Source: Stictocephala bisonia (Eukaryota; Arthropoda; Insecta; Hemiptera; Membracidae). From it: a stretch of 64,000 nt of DNA. Within the stretch, counting starts at the first letter, position 1, and the number at the start of each line of letters is the position of its first letter. The position numbers and the translations under genes were made by a program. Positions 47,051 to 59,470 of this stretch are shown here, piece after piece. Under the pieces are notes generated by a model. That model had not been told where the DNA came from. It did not search any database and worked only from the letters and a program-made list of their open reading frames with translations. The DNA lies in the NCBI GenBank assembly GCA_035578905.1, contig JAQJVL010001101.1:191001-255000 (forward strand), written 5' to 3'.

Positions 47051-48285
47051 ATATGTATATTGAAACAATAGTTTTAAAACTGTATATTTTCATTATATTT
47101 TTTTACAGAATAAAACATTTAATGTTACAGACACTCCATTCTATAAATGTTTCCTCCGTATTTGAATATTTGAATTTTTTTCTTCTTGAATAGCATTTAT
47201 GATTGGGAGCATATTAGCACATTCATTATTTAACGCTTTACAATTAACACTCTAAAATGTGTCTTGTTACTTCTGGAGTGACTCTAACTGTAATCATTTC
47301 ATGCAACGGTCATATCAGAGACTTTACTCATTATAGTGGAGTGCATTACATTTTCCGACTGACAATTAAACTAGCTTATGAGGTTTTAGATCTAGTCTAT
47401 ATTACAAAGTTACGCGATATTCATGCATCAAAACTATGATGCAAAACCCATCATAGCTATACTTTAGTTGAATCTCTTAGTTTGAAATCTCCGAAAATTT
47501 TACTAAGTTTCATAGAGACACGCAGGATAAGAAAAGACATACTGAGTAGAGTTTTTCTCTCTTATGAAATTTAAATAATGAAAATTGTAAATAGGATTTT
47601 CGTGGCTGAAATGGAATGAGGTAAAATGGCCATAATTAAATGTTCTGTGCAATAAAGACGGAATAAAGTAAGAAAAACTTTAAAGTGGATGATAGGATGG
47701 TACTCAATCTATAGGAATATGTTGGCTGGTGCTAGAAATACTTTTCAAAGGTCACCAAAAGAGGCTGGTTGAGCTGTAATTCTGTAGTTTATCTCCAGCC
47801 ATCAGCCACTGCAAAAACGTGAGCCAAGCATGAGTGGAGTACAATATTCCATTCGCACACACAATAGCTTGTGGAACAAGGACAGTGTTGTCATAGGAAC
47901 GGAAGGTCAGCGTCGAATGAATGAAGAGAGAAGATCCATCCTTCAAATTATTCATTGTACCTTTTGTTACTGCTCGTGCTTGGAATTCTACAGAGACCTT
48001 ATAGTTAGTTTCTTATTATGTCTAAAAACATCATCTGTGTCTAGTTTTTGCTGGTTTTCGACGTTACGCTTGTCTATGGCCTGTTGTAGTCAAACTATAA
48101 GAATAGATGATAACTTGATTGTTGTTTGCAGTCAAGGAATGTTATTTTGGGAAAAGAACACTTAGGGAATTATTTTTTTAACTCATGAACTTGGAAGTAG
48201 ACTATGAAAATTACTAAACATAAACTCTAGCATTGTCGTTGGATTGTTAATTTACATGTCCATAACACGGCTTCATAACTTTGGG
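47051..48285. other. Non-coding stretch, possible 3' end of the element
   Basis: Overlapping frames on both strands at 47752-48165 (67 and 111 codons) have no recognisable family. A TGA or TAA interrupts most other frames quickly. Possibly decayed transposon DNA. Confidence 0.35.
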
Positions 48286-48289
48286 GGTA

Positions 48290-48535
48290 AAATGGCTAAA
48301 TTGAGTGTATAGCCGTAGTTTAGGGGCTTAGTCGATTATTAACCACTCAATCGATCGGGGCTGGATTCCCGATAGGATTTCCAACAATTTTTGCACTACC
48401 GCTCCCGTGGTTCAGAAGTCACGTTAAGCCGTTGGTCTCAAGGTAAGTGGTAGAGTGGGCTTCTTAGACCTAACTTCACCCGGTAAAATAAGACAACTTA
48501 AACTTTTTTTAACTTTTTAAGCTCTCGGTAAGAGC
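48290..48535 (+). mobile_element. tRNA-derived SINE with CACGTTAAGCCG tail block
   Basis: The head tagccgtagtttaggggctt fits box A. About 40 bases on, ctggattcccgatagg fits box B. Downstream comes cacgttaagccgttggtctc, a block I recall from the 3' parts of several insect SINE and RTE-like families (recollection, not checked). The element then ends A/T-rich. Overall length near 240 bp fits a SINE. Confidence 0.5.
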
Positions 48536-49014
48536 CTACCATGGGATGTTAGAACATAGCTGTAACAAATTAATCTACATAGCAACGCGATACTACTCAT
48601 TCATGAAAACTGTGATCATTTCTGACATTAAGGATCGTCAAATTTATATTTAAATTAAATTTCTTGGTTTGAAACCTCAATCAAAATCACTGATGCCTCA
48701 TAAAGGGATGGTGGTATTTAAAGATAGACACCATAAATGGATCATGCAGGATTTGCATTTTTGGGTTATTATGTATTTATTTATCTACTCTTACTATGGA
48801 GACCAATGATCAAGATATGGGCGTATATACATTGCGACTGAGTGTGATAAGTGTAGAGGACAGAATATTGTCATCCTTAGAAAGCGTCCCTAATTAATAG
48901 GTTAATTACAAAATAACAGTCAATTATTATAAGCTGATTCCTTTTAAGATTTGCTAACAGCTGATTCCTTTCAAGATTTGTTGTCACTCTGATTAGCATC
49001 CAACTGAGAATATT

Positions 49015-49065
49015 TAGCTTATGGAGGTGGGCTTTAACCAACTACGCCACCGACCAATAAATTTT
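49015..49065 (-). mobile_element. Box A-like SINE head fragment
   Basis: On the minus strand ggtcggtggcgtagttggtt then aaagccc closely matches the start of a tRNA (box A, TGGCGYAGTTGG). No box B follows at tRNA distance, so this is a fragment or a SINE head. Confidence 0.4.
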
Positions 49066-50015
49066 AAAATGATTGATTAAATTTCAAATTTGACAAGAGC
49101 TTCTAGGTAAGAAGTTAAATTTTATCTAATTTCTTATTTTGATAATTTTCCATATCGAACCGTTCAGCCAAGTATGTAAAAAACATTAGGGAACACTATT
49201 AGACATCTTTTAATAAATATGTATCATTTTGAATATGAGAGATAAATGTATCAAACTACGTTAAATATATAGGTCGCTTTCCATTTGTATGAAGTGTACG
49301 TATAAACATTACGCTTGGTCAGCGTATCAGTCTGTAATTGCTCTACAAACACACAGACGAAATGTTGAACAGTTAACGATCGAATTAAAAGAGAGCCTAC
49401 TTCGTGATCGGTCAACTGTGTGTATTTGAAACTCGTACAACAGCGTGTACGTTATTATATAGATATAGATGAAAGTCGTCAATTAAAATTTGTTTGTCAT
49501 TACTTCTATTATTAATATAATTATTATTATTGCGGTTAGTTAATGATTGCGACAAAGTGTATAATAGTGCAGTGAATTACAGTGACAAAGTTTATAACGA
49601 ATGTTATAGAACAGTGGGTTGAGTTTCCTCTTTGTTGTGACTTTGACATTCATTGAGTAGCCACTACTCGTGGCATTAACAGAAGGTCGGACAGTAACAT
49701 GACACATGAAGATATTGTTCAAACAAATGACAGACCTAGTAACTAAGGGGGTTTACAAAATTCTTATCGGATAATAGAGGAAAACACTGTTCTTTTCAAT
49801 CGTAAATATGATAATAATTATTTATTACCCATTCACTAATTTACATACACGAACGTAATACCATCCTAGAAAATAACTGGCCACATTTACAAGCACCTGT
49901 GACCAGTACAATATTTTATACAACAAAACATATTAATAACATTATTGTTATAATACAAATAAATTTTAAATAGGGTTAATGAGTCCAGCTACTAGGCCTA
50001 TAGAACCACCCGGAC
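49066..50015. other. AT-rich non-coding stretch
   Basis: Nothing recognisable was seen. Confidence 0.4.
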
Positions 50016-50019
50016 TCTC

Positions 50020-51215
50020 TCATACACGTACAGTAGTGATGACCCACCTACCCGCTACATACACGTACGGTGGTCTCGACTCACCCGCCTTCCCATACAC
50101 GTACGGTGGTCTCGACTCACCCGCCTTCCTATACACGTACAGTAGTGATGACCCACCTACCCGCTACATACACGTACGGTGGTCTCGACTCACCCGCCTT
50201 CCTATACACGTACAGTAGTGATGACCCACCTACCCGCTACATACACGTACGGTGGTCTCGACTCACCCGCCTTCCCATACACGTACGGTGGTCTCGACTC
50301 ACCCGCCTTCCCATACACGTACAGTAGTGATGACCCACCTACCCGCTACATACACGTACGGTGGTCTCGACTCACCCGCCTTCCTATACACGTACAGTAG
50401 TGATGACCCACCTACCCGCTACATACACGTACGGTGGTCTCGACTCACCCGCCTTCCTATACACGTACAGTAGTGATGACCCACCTACCCGCTACATACA
50501 CGTACGGTGGTCTCGACTCACCCGCCTTCCCATACACGTACGGTGGTCTCGACTCACCCGCCTTCCCATACACGTACGGTGGTCTCGACTCACCCGCCTT
50601 CCCATACACGTACGGTGGTCTCTACTCGCCCACCTTCCCATACACGTACGGTGGTCTCGACTCACCCGCCTTCCCATACACGTACAGTAGTGATGACCCA
50701 CCTACCCGCTACATACACATACGGTGGTCTCGACTCACCCGCCTTCCCATACACGTACGGTGGTCTCGACTCACCCGCCTTCCCATACACGTACGGTGGT
50801 CTCGACTCACCCGCCTTCCCATACACGTAAAGTAGTGATGACCCACCTACCCGCTACATACACGTACGGTGGTCTCGACTCACCCGCCTTCCCATACACG
50901 TACGGTGGTCTCGACTCACCCGCCTTCCCATACACGTACGGTGGTCTCGACTCACCCGCCTTCCCATACACGTACAGTAGTGATGACTCACCTACTCGCC
51001 TTCCCATACACGTACAGTAGTGATGACCCACCTACCCGCCTTCCCATACACGTACGGTGGTCTCGACTCACCCGCCTTCCCATACACGTACGGTGGTCTC
51101 GACTCACCCGCCTTCCCATACACGTACGGTGGTCTCGATCCACCCGCTTTCCTACACACATACCTTCGTGTGTGGGTGGGTAGAAACCACTGTACGTGTA
51201 TGGGTGGGTGTGTTA
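50020..51215 (+). repeat. 36/37 bp shared-core minisatellite with two unit types
   Basis: Type A (36 bp) contains gtacggtggtctcgactcac then ccgccttcccatacac. Type B (37 bp) contains gtacagtagtgatgacccac then ctacccgctacatacac. They alternate in patterns such as A-B, A-A-B and five A then B, so 73 bp and 109 bp multi-unit repeats appear. A and B share the catacacgtac half and differ in the rest, which suggests fusion of two related units. The right edge (51160-51215) switches to the opposite orientation of the core. Apparent frames of 60-133 codons are by-products. Confidence 0.96.
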
Positions 51216-51465
51216 TTTTATGCACAATATAACATTCTAGTGCACGGCAATTAAAGTAAACATTCACGAAATCAACATATTGGTGCTTGAATAGCCAAAC
51301 CTTTGATTTCAATAAATATATTTTTAACTTTACACAAAGCTTTACGTCATTTAGCAATTTATTAAAATAACTTAAAGTATATTAAAAGAATTGCTTAAAC
51401 ATGCTTTTTTTAACTTTCGTGAGTTTCATAGAAGAGTTAAAACTGATAAAATCAACAGATATGGC
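51216..51465. other. AT-rich non-coding stretch
   Basis: Nothing recognisable was seen. Confidence 0.4.
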
Positions 51466-51469
51466 GATG

Positions 51470-51770
51470 TTTCTTACTTATTGCAATGGCCATTGGTACC
51501 CCAGACGAGACTGAGGTCTTGCCCACACAAAACCTCCAGCCTTTTCTGTCTTCTCACCTCCTCAATTCTTGTTGCATCTGGTCTTGCCATCTTATTCTTG
51601 GTTTACCTGATGGTCTACTGCCTTCTGATTCTTCTTTATGTCCTTAGTTGTGTTAGCTTTATCCTCTATTCTTATAATATGACTAGCCCACCTGAGTCGT
51701 CTGCTCCTTACTTCAGCTGTTACATCTGGGTCTTTCTAAAGGTTTCTGATGTCTCTGTTCATAAATAGTC
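51470..51770 (-). pseudogene. Non-LTR retrotransposon ORF2 C-terminal tail
   Basis: On the minus strand the pieces RSRRLRWASHIIRIED, then after a frameshift EGSRPSGKPRIRW with QDQMQQELRR, then a stop and DRKGWRF. The order R-LRW-GH, G-x-P-x-R-RW and a final W is the usual ending of ORF2 in many insect LINE families. Two frame changes and at least two stops mark it as dead. The plus-strand frame of 125 codons at 51391-51768 is only its shadow. Confidence 0.65.
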
Positions 51771-51774
51771 TCTA

Positions 51775-52825
51775 GTGAGTGATTAATGTTAGTGACGTTA
51801 ATTAATGATAATGTAATTATAACCCGATTTACTGCTGGTTAGTCACATTGGTTATATTCTCGTAGTATTTGAGCTTAATTTAAGTGATTTTGAAAACAAT
51901 CATCGACATTTGCATGATTGAAATGTACGTATATAGTTTGACTTATATGTACCTGCATTTTATTTTTAAAACGCCGATCTTTTAAAGTAGTCAATACTTC
52001 TGTAATAATCTGTTAGGAGTTAACGGGGTCTGTGAAAGAATAAAAAATGCAATGTCGTCAGTAAGAGCGCATATTTGACGATGAAAAGGCAATTACCACA
52101 GATCATTTATAAAAACCAAAAATAAAATTGAGGAGGTACCAACTCCTGTGGTATCCCAACTTTCAATAAAAATCTGTTGAACCAATTAAGCTTGTTTTCT
52201 ATTATTCGTGTGGTTTCTAATTTTGTTAATAACTCCGAACTAAGTTTTAGATCACCATAAAATTAAATTAAAAAACAAAGAACTGTCCCACTTTTTGTGA
52301 TTATTAAATGAACCTTTCCACTCTTCCTACATACACATTATCGCTACAGGACTTTACCTGGATGTGTTACATAAGAGAGAAAGACTGACGAAATCGTCAG
52401 ATCTGACGAAGTTAATGAAGTAATTAGTGATTTGTTAATGGCCTAATTAACGGCTAATAACCTAATTAACGACTAAAACCCTCTGAGATAGTGTCTGCTT
52501 TTTTGTACAATTCCTTTGTAAACCATTTCATCCAAATTCCGTTTCTGAAGACTGCGCCTTGGATTTTCCGGATTATTTTTCTTTCTTGTTTTCGATGCAG
52601 TGAATTTCGGTTCTTCCTTTTATTGCTAGCGAGCTTTTATACATAAAATGTACATACAGTTGTAAATAAACATAATTTTAACATCCCCTACATTTTCAAT
52701 TGAATCAGACTTCATCTTTCTTCATGAACTACTTGTTCGTAATGACATATTTTGTGAAATCTATCAACACTAGTATTAACTATGAAGTCAACGTGAATAT
52801 TCCAGTTCAATACTGTATTGAATAT
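51775..52825. other. AT-rich non-coding stretch
   Basis: No gene recognised. Short near-repeats (cctaattaacggctaataac and cctaattaacgactaaaacc) lie at about 52441-52480. Confidence 0.4.
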
Positions 52826-52827
52826 AC

Positions 52828-54418
52828 ACGTACAGTGGTACTGACCCACCCACCCATACACGTACAGTGGTAATGACCCATCCACCCACCCATACACGTA
52901 CAGTGGTATTGACCGACCCACCCATACATGTACAGTGGTAATGAACCATCCACCCACCCATACACGTACAGTGGTATTGACCAACCCACCCATCCATACA
53001 CGTACAGAGGTACTGACCCAACCACCCATTCACGTACAGAGGTAAAGACCCACCCACCCACCCATACACGTACAGTGGTATTGACCGACCCACCCATACA
53101 CGTACAGTGGTAATGACCCATCCACCCACCCATACACGTACAGTGGTATTAACCAATCCACCCACTCATACACGTACGTACAGTGGTATTGACCGACCCA
53201 CCCATACACGTACAGTGGTATTGACCCACCCACTCATACACGTACAGTGGTATTGACCGACCCACCCATACACGTACAGTGGTATTGACCAACCCACCCA
53301 CCCATACACGTACAGTGGTATTGACCGACCCACCCACCCATTCGCGTAAAGTGGTATTGACCGACCCACCCACCCATACACGTACAGTGGTATTGACCCA
53401 CCCACTCATACACGTACAGTGGTAATGAACCATCCACCCACCCATACACGTACAGTGGTATTGACCAACCCACCCATCCATACACGTGCAGTGGTATTGA
53501 CCCAACCACCCATTCACGTACAGAGGTAAAGACCCACCCACCCACCCATACACGTACAGTGGTATTGACCGACCCACCCATACACGTACAGTGGTAATGA
53601 CCCATCCACCCACCCATACACGTACAGTGGTATTAACCAATCCACCCACTCATACACGTACGTACAGTGGTATTGACCGACCCACCCATACACGTACAGT
53701 GGTATTGACCCACCCACTCATACACGTACAGTGGTATTGACCGACCCACCCATACACGTACAGTGGTATTGACCAACCCACCCACCCATACACGTACAGT
53801 GGTATTGACCGACCCACCCACCCATTCGCGTAAAGTGGTATTGACCGACCCACCCACCCATACACGTACAGTGGTATTGACCCACCCACTCATACACGTA
53901 CAGTGGTATTGACCGACCCACCCATACACGTACAGTGGTATTGACCAACCCACCCACCCATACACGTACAGTGGTATTGACCGACCCACCCACCCATTCG
54001 CGTAAAGTGGTATTGACCGACCCACCCACCCATACACGTACAGTGGTATTGACCCACCCACTCATACACGTACAGTGGTAATGAACCATCCACCCACCCA
54101 TACACGTACAGTGGTATTGACCAACCCACCCATCCATACACGTGCAGTGGTATTGACCCAACCACCCATTCACGTACAGAGGTAAAGACCCACCCACTCA
54201 TACACGTACAGTGGTATTGACCGACCCACCCATACACGTACAGTGGTATTGACCAACCCACCCACCCAAACACGTACAGTGGTATTGACCCACCCACTCA
54301 TACACGTACAGTGGTATTGACCGACCCACCCATACACGTACAGTGGTATTGACCGACCCACCCACCCATTCGCGTAAAGTGGTATTGACCCACCCACCCA
54401 TGCACATTCAGTGGTACA
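52828..54418 (+). repeat. 32/36 bp shared-core minisatellite with 484 bp higher-order repeat
   Basis: The unit reads ccatacacgtacagtggtat then tgaccgaccca or tgaccaacccaccca; unit length varies by 4 bp (CACC). The block at 53030-53405 recurs at 53514-53889 (offset 484 bp), including the rare variants cgtacgtacagtgg and ttcgcgtaaagtgg. A 172 bp piece (53718-53889) is then repeated in tandem at 53890-54061. Minus-strand frames up to 166 codons are repeat artefacts. Confidence 0.97.
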
Positions 54419-54524
54419 CATTTTACCACTTTAATTTAAATTAACGATCGTATTTTGGTATTATAAAAGAGAAGAAAGATTATAGAGATTTTTTTTTATT
54501 TTCTAAACATTTTAACAAGAGTTC

Positions 54525-55075
54525 AAACATATAACTTCAATATCTTAAAGCAGTGCTTGAATTCATGAATCATTTTTAAAATGTGAAACTGTAATTTGCT
54601 ACAACAGCAAAAAAAAACAAATCTCGCTAATTGAACCAAATTTTAAATAAACTATAAATTCATACCTAAATAAAACAATAAAGTTGATACACTATAATTC
54701 ATTTTTAATGCAGTCTGGTTTTTGCCTCCATTGGGCAAGTATTTTAATTCATTTGGAAACATTGCTAGTAGGCACGTTTACAATATTCCGCCAATCACGA
54801 AATAGGGTATTTCATAAACTCTTCTTTCAAGAACTTCAAGATCTGAACTTACTTCACACTTACACAAGATGGTTACTTCACAAGATGGTGTAAAATAATA
54901 AATGTTATAAACTTGTTCGGACCTATTTATGGATTATTCACAACTATTTTTCATAAACATTACTTGGTGTAAAATATTAATTAGTATTTCTATTCATTAT
55001 TATCTTTAGTAAGAAACATTCAAATATCAACTTCTCGTAAGTTATGAAAAAACGTTACATTGCATTCAAATAAGT
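54525..55075. repeat. Segmental duplication, copy 1 (ancestral-looking)
   Basis: It matches 59425-59980 at roughly 95% by eye from caaacatataacttca through ttgctacaacagcaaaaaa, gcctccattgggcaagtatt and acaagatggttacttcacaa to acattgcatt. This copy has only one unit of the segment that forms a 34 bp array in the other copy. A one-base insertion (ccgccaatcacg here against ccgcaatcacg) disrupts the minus-strand frame that is open in copy 2. Confidence 0.93.
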
Positions 55076-55079
55076 ATTT

Positions 55080-56210
55080 GGGATTAAAAGGGTATTGACT
55101 AAATTGCCAACATGTTACTTAATTAACGTAATAGCTTGGTTCACTTCATTTTTTTAATAATTCGGGTTCGATGTCCTCAGGAAGTTATATTTTGCACGCT
55201 TCAACATTTGAATTCGGGAAGTGGACATCATACGTTAACAGTCTTTCTTTTGCAGAAAGTATAGGTTAGGAATAAATTAAATGAAGTATTTGTTGGTACA
55301 TTACAAAAATAATGTTGTACATAATTTTGATTGCTATATTACCATTTCTTTACATACTGTAGGTTGCATCTTTGATAGGAAAGAGAATTGTTTATCAGTC
55401 TATAACTAAGACTACGAGATGTGTAAAATCCACGTAAGTATCGCAGTTATCGGTGACCTTGAGTGGCCCAACTTACAGCGCCACTGTCCCACAGGCCAAC
55501 AACAATCTTCTTCCAGATCTGGTTTGTTATATGAAAGAAGTGACGGCATCCAATCAACAGTATTTGTGTAACATTGGTATGGTAACTACCAGTGAAAAAA
55601 CTTTTGTATTTTTAAACTTAAATTTCCTAATAGTCCACAGGAATTACTAGTCCTTCAGTCATTGTACGGAATTACACGTAAGTTTGCTATAATTCAAAGC
55701 AACATAAAATTAAGATAACCAAAACCGGATTAATATATTTTTATCCTGCTGACTGTCCATGTTTTGCTACGTGAAAAAGACGTCAAAGAAAGAGTTTGAA
55801 TTTTATACCTGTCAACAGTTATTAATTTAGGAAATGATTAATTTCCCCCATAAGCGTATGAATTTGTTGGACTAAATATTAGGTTTTGCAATTTTCCATA
55901 AAAAAGGTGTAATATTTTTTTATACATGACTAGTTTTTTCTTAACACAGCTAATGTTAGGTTAAATATTGAATTGCATAGTTGTATGTAATGTAATGTGT
56001 ATTAAATGTTTAATAGTAACATTAATCCTTTAAGTGTCAAACATGCCGAATGTTCGTCTGTAATACAACCTTAGTTTGAAACATTCATGCTGTTACAGTA
56101 ATGAGCTGTTCGGTGTGTGCCATACCCTGCAATGCATAAATTACAGATCATTAGTGACTGTACACATCGCTGTTTGTTCAGGTTTTGACACACATTTGCG
56201 TCTAACGTAT
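55080..56210. other. AT-rich non-coding stretch
   Basis: No convincing gene. A 65-codon frame at 55453-55650 is unremarkable. Confidence 0.4.
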
Positions 56211-56215
56211 AATAA

Positions 56216-56492
56216 TTGACACGATATTACATTATGACACAACTCATGAAGAAAATATTATATTACAGTTCATTGTCCAAAAGTATAGTTTTTAAACTTG
56301 TGTCTTTTTGTTTAGCTATTTCTCTTATTACGATATTTGCGTGTATTGATATTACCGTGAATTATCTCACTGTAGACGAAAAAGATGTGGAATTCATACC
56401 AATACCAGAATACTTCTGCAGGCACATAAGGTTCAGGTCAAAGTGCTGGAAACTAACATTAGCTAATTTTCTTTTGTTACAAAGGAGATCGA
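56216..56492 (+). CDS. Candidate first coding exon, type II membrane protein-like
   Basis: An open frame begins near 56216, with ATGs at 56218 and 56234. It encodes a basic N-terminus (MKKILYYSSLSKS), a hydrophobic span of about 23 residues (FKLVSFCLAISLITIFACI), and a polar segment (NYLTVDEKDVEF, FCRHIRFRSKCWKL). CGA|GTAAGA at 56493 is a good donor; without splicing the frame stops at 56524. Short basic tail, one membrane anchor, then lumenal stem is the layout of Golgi glycosyltransferases, but no motif identifies one. It could be chance in AT-rich DNA. Confidence 0.22.
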
Positions 56493-56592
56493 GTAAGAGA
56501 TTCCAAAGAGGAAGGACTGTTTAAGAGCCATAAAAATAAAATAAACACAATAAAATAAGCATTTAATCTAGCTGTTTGAATTGAGTCAGACA

Positions 56593-56936
<344 letters not shown>

Positions 56937-57103
56937 TATATAGTATGTATAAGGAACCCGTAGTACGTAAATAACTCCTCATCCAGCTGGCCTATATATA
57001 TATATATGATGGCCCACCCACCCATCCTAGTTACGTGAATCATGAAATTGTTGCACGTTACATGTCTGTTGAATCACTAATCATTTAATCAAGGTACGAT
57101 TTT

Positions 57104-57240
57104 GCGTTCATGGTGGCTTAGTGCCTAAGGCTTCGAACAGCAGAGTAAAAGATTCAAAACGATCCGTTCTTCTCTTGTTGAATAAAGTTCATGCACAGGC
57201 CTAATACCATGTAAATTGAGAAGTGAAGTTTTTCTTTAGA
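57104..57240 (+). mobile_element. tRNA-derived SINE, copy 2
   Basis: The head ggtggcttagtgcctaaggc fits box A. AGATTCAAAACGATCC about 45 bases later fits a slightly expanded box B. The tail (gttgaataaagttcatgcac, ccatgtaaattgagaagtga) matches the copy at 44536-44660 and ends A-rich. Confidence 0.65.
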
Positions 57241-57403
57241 AAAAAATATACAAGTACAATACAAACTATACAAGATGGAACAAAAATATGGATACGCTTT
57301 CATAACTGTTGTATGACTTCACTTGTAAAAGTAAAATCTTGTACATTATCATGGTTACAATGAACCTACTTTTTGATGTCATTAACGATATTTCATCTTT
57401 CAG

Positions 57404-57441
57404 GGGGACGGCCCACGAGGAGTTGAACGAAAATCTTCACT
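57404..57441 (+). CDS. Candidate 38 bp internal exon, low confidence
   Basis: An acceptor-like tract (gatatttcatctttcag) and a donor-like ACT|GTAAGC bracket 38 bp that are GC-richer than the surroundings. They are open in one frame as TAHEELNENLH. It also lies within an 85-codon frame (57309-57566). If real, it might belong with the candidate exon at 56216. Evidence is weak. Confidence 0.15.
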
Positions 57442-57754
57442 GTAAGCCTAGGTCGAATTTGGTACCAAATGAATGTTCTTTTCAAGATAAATTAATTGCC
57501 ACAAAACAGACTTCAAAACGTTTATCCTTTCCAGAGCAGTGGTCATTTGAATTTCATAGTAACTAATTTGGACAATATAATTTTTCCATGACTTCACAGT
57601 TTTTTAAGTAAATTATTCTGATAAAAATTACAATTTATAGAACACAATTACTCAAAAAAAAAAATTAATAAATTATCAAACTATATCTGGCAAAAATAAC
57701 CATTTTACAACTTAAGTTGTACCAAATTTGTGAAAGTGTTTCCATTATCTACGC

Positions 57755-57990
57755 ATCAGCCACCCATACACACACAGTGGTATTTATCTACCCACCAGCC
57801 ACCCATACACATACAGTAGTATTTACCCACACACATCCAGTGGGATTTACCCTCATACCCTCTCACCCTTATACGTTACAGCTAGCTGTATTTACCCGTT
57901 CACCCACCCATAACCCTACATTGGTAAATACCAATTACTCACCCACTCAGTAAACACCCATACACATACAGTAGTATTTACACACCCACC
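57755..57990 (+). repeat. Diverged shared-core minisatellite
   Basis: About eight decayed units of the type ccacccatacacatacagta then gtatttaccc, with shortened and rearranged units in the middle (57820-57950). The core matches the arrays at 16190 and 52828. Confidence 0.85.
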
Positions 57991-57994
57991 CTAA

Positions 57995-58846
57995 ACCACT
58001 TATGAAAAATAAGATGTATTATAAGTTTCAATTGTTTTAGTTTTATTGACCCGCTAAACCGAAAACATAAAATAGTTCATAGGTTTTTTAATGGCTGGAT
58101 CTACTTTCTATAAACATTAATTTAAATATCAGGTTAATTATGAACTCTTAGGTGTTCTAAAGACATAATGGCCTTTTTTAAATAAAAAAACATTGCTCTC
58201 GTAAAGATAAATAAATATGATTTTTATAGCACAGCCTGTAGTGGTGTGAAAGTTAAAGCTGATATATGACCTACGCTAACTACCACCAAATACCAACTGT
58301 CTGGATCAGTGGTGCTGATAGCTTTTTAAGTTCAGTGATCTCATTTGTACGATAAGCATGACCTTACCAATCAACAGACAACCAATATTGTGTTAGTTTC
58401 CATCTCACTTATCTAATATCTCTTTCTATTTACAATTCTCAGCCAATTGGATGCATTAATTACAACTCACTGTAATTTGCTCAATTGTTATACATCAACA
58501 TGCAGGGAGTTATTAGTTTACTGAAAGCTTATTATCACTAATTAAAGTAGACATTTTTACAATGATCACTATTCTTGGATTTTGGTGAATCAGTTAAAAA
58601 AAGAAATATCCAGTCTGAAGGCAAAATTATTTTCTCAGAGCAACAGTATTTTTACTAAAGTAAAAAGTGTAAGACAAGTATGAGTAAAGGACCTCAATCT
58701 AAAATGTAACACATGTGTTCTAAGTACCTGGACTGTATATTTCAACCATACATATTTTAATACTTTTGTTACTAAACGGGTGACGAAGCATTTTTAAATA
58801 AAATAAAACCTTTGAAACTTGTATTTGTAAAATAAAAATATGACAT
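57995..58846. other. AT-rich non-coding stretch
   Basis: No gene or repeat recognised. Confidence 0.4.
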
Positions 58847-58848
58847 TA

Positions 58849-58905
58849 CAGTGGAACTCCAATTATCCGATCTCCAACTATCCGAAACACCGATTATCCA
58901 AATGG
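58849..58905 (+). mobile_element. Pogo/Tigger-type terminal sequence
   Basis: Immediately after TA comes CAGTGGAACTCCAATTATCC, then two further near-copies of the attatccga motif (aactatccgaaa, gattatccaaat). A CAGT start after TA and repeated TTATCCGA-like strings are hallmarks of Tigger/pogo ends (established knowledge). The matching opposite end was not found, so this may be a truncated MITE or a solo end. It does not obviously pair with the transposase at 61401-63685. Confidence 0.55.
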
Positions 58906-59189
58906 CTTTTAGAATGTCATAAAATAAATCTTACAATCTTCAGTTTTTCAATTTTGTTCTGAAAAAATCTAAAAGCATACAATAACAAAGGGTAGTATTT
59001 TTAATTCTTAGAAAAATAAACCATACATTTCTAAGGATTAAATAACACATAATATGCCTCAATAAATACAGTAAACTGTAACACCGTCTTAAAATAACAA
59101 ATCCAAATTCTGCCTGGAAACATAATGCGTAAGAGATAATATATTGTCTATTCACGCTATTGTCCTTCCCTTTGTCAAGCGTCAAGCGT

Positions 59190-59470
59190 GAAGTCAAACA
59201 TATAACTTCACCTTAAAGCAGTGTTTAAACATATAACTTCAGTACCTTAAAGCAGTGTTTAAACATATAACTTCAGTACCTTAAAGCAGTGTTTAAACAT
59301 ATAACTTCAGTACCTTAAAGCAGTGTTTAAACATATAACTTCAGTACCTTAAAGCAGTGTTTAAACATATAACTTCAGTACCTTAAAGCAGTGTTTAAAC
59401 ATATAACTTCAGTACCTTAAAGCAGTGTTTAAACATATAACTTCAGTACCTTAAAGCAGTGTTTAAATTC
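59190..59470. repeat. 34 bp minisatellite at the edge of duplication copy 2
   Basis: About eight units of aaacatataacttcagtacc then ttaaagcagtgttt, almost identical to each other. The paralogous copy at 54525 has one unit only. Confidence 0.95.

Noticed and set aside
47752..48165. Overlapping frames of 67 (minus) and 111 (plus) codons
   Set aside because: No recognisable family, and both strands are open over the same stretch. I could not support either.
49979..51357. Plus and minus frames up to 133 codons
   Set aside because: They are by-products of the 36/37 bp minisatellite.
51391..51768. Plus-strand frame of 125 codons resembling a hydrophobic protein
   Set aside because: The minus strand carries recognisable retrotransposon tail motifs. 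The plus frame is the complement of that.
52712..54421. Many minus-strand frames of 60-166 codons
   Set aside because: All lie within the 32/36 bp minisatellite and are by-products of its sequence.
55453..55650. 65-codon frame starting MTLSGPTYSATVPQ
   Set aside because: It begins in a slightly GC-richer patch but has no clear exon boundary or homology and soon becomes AT-rich filler.
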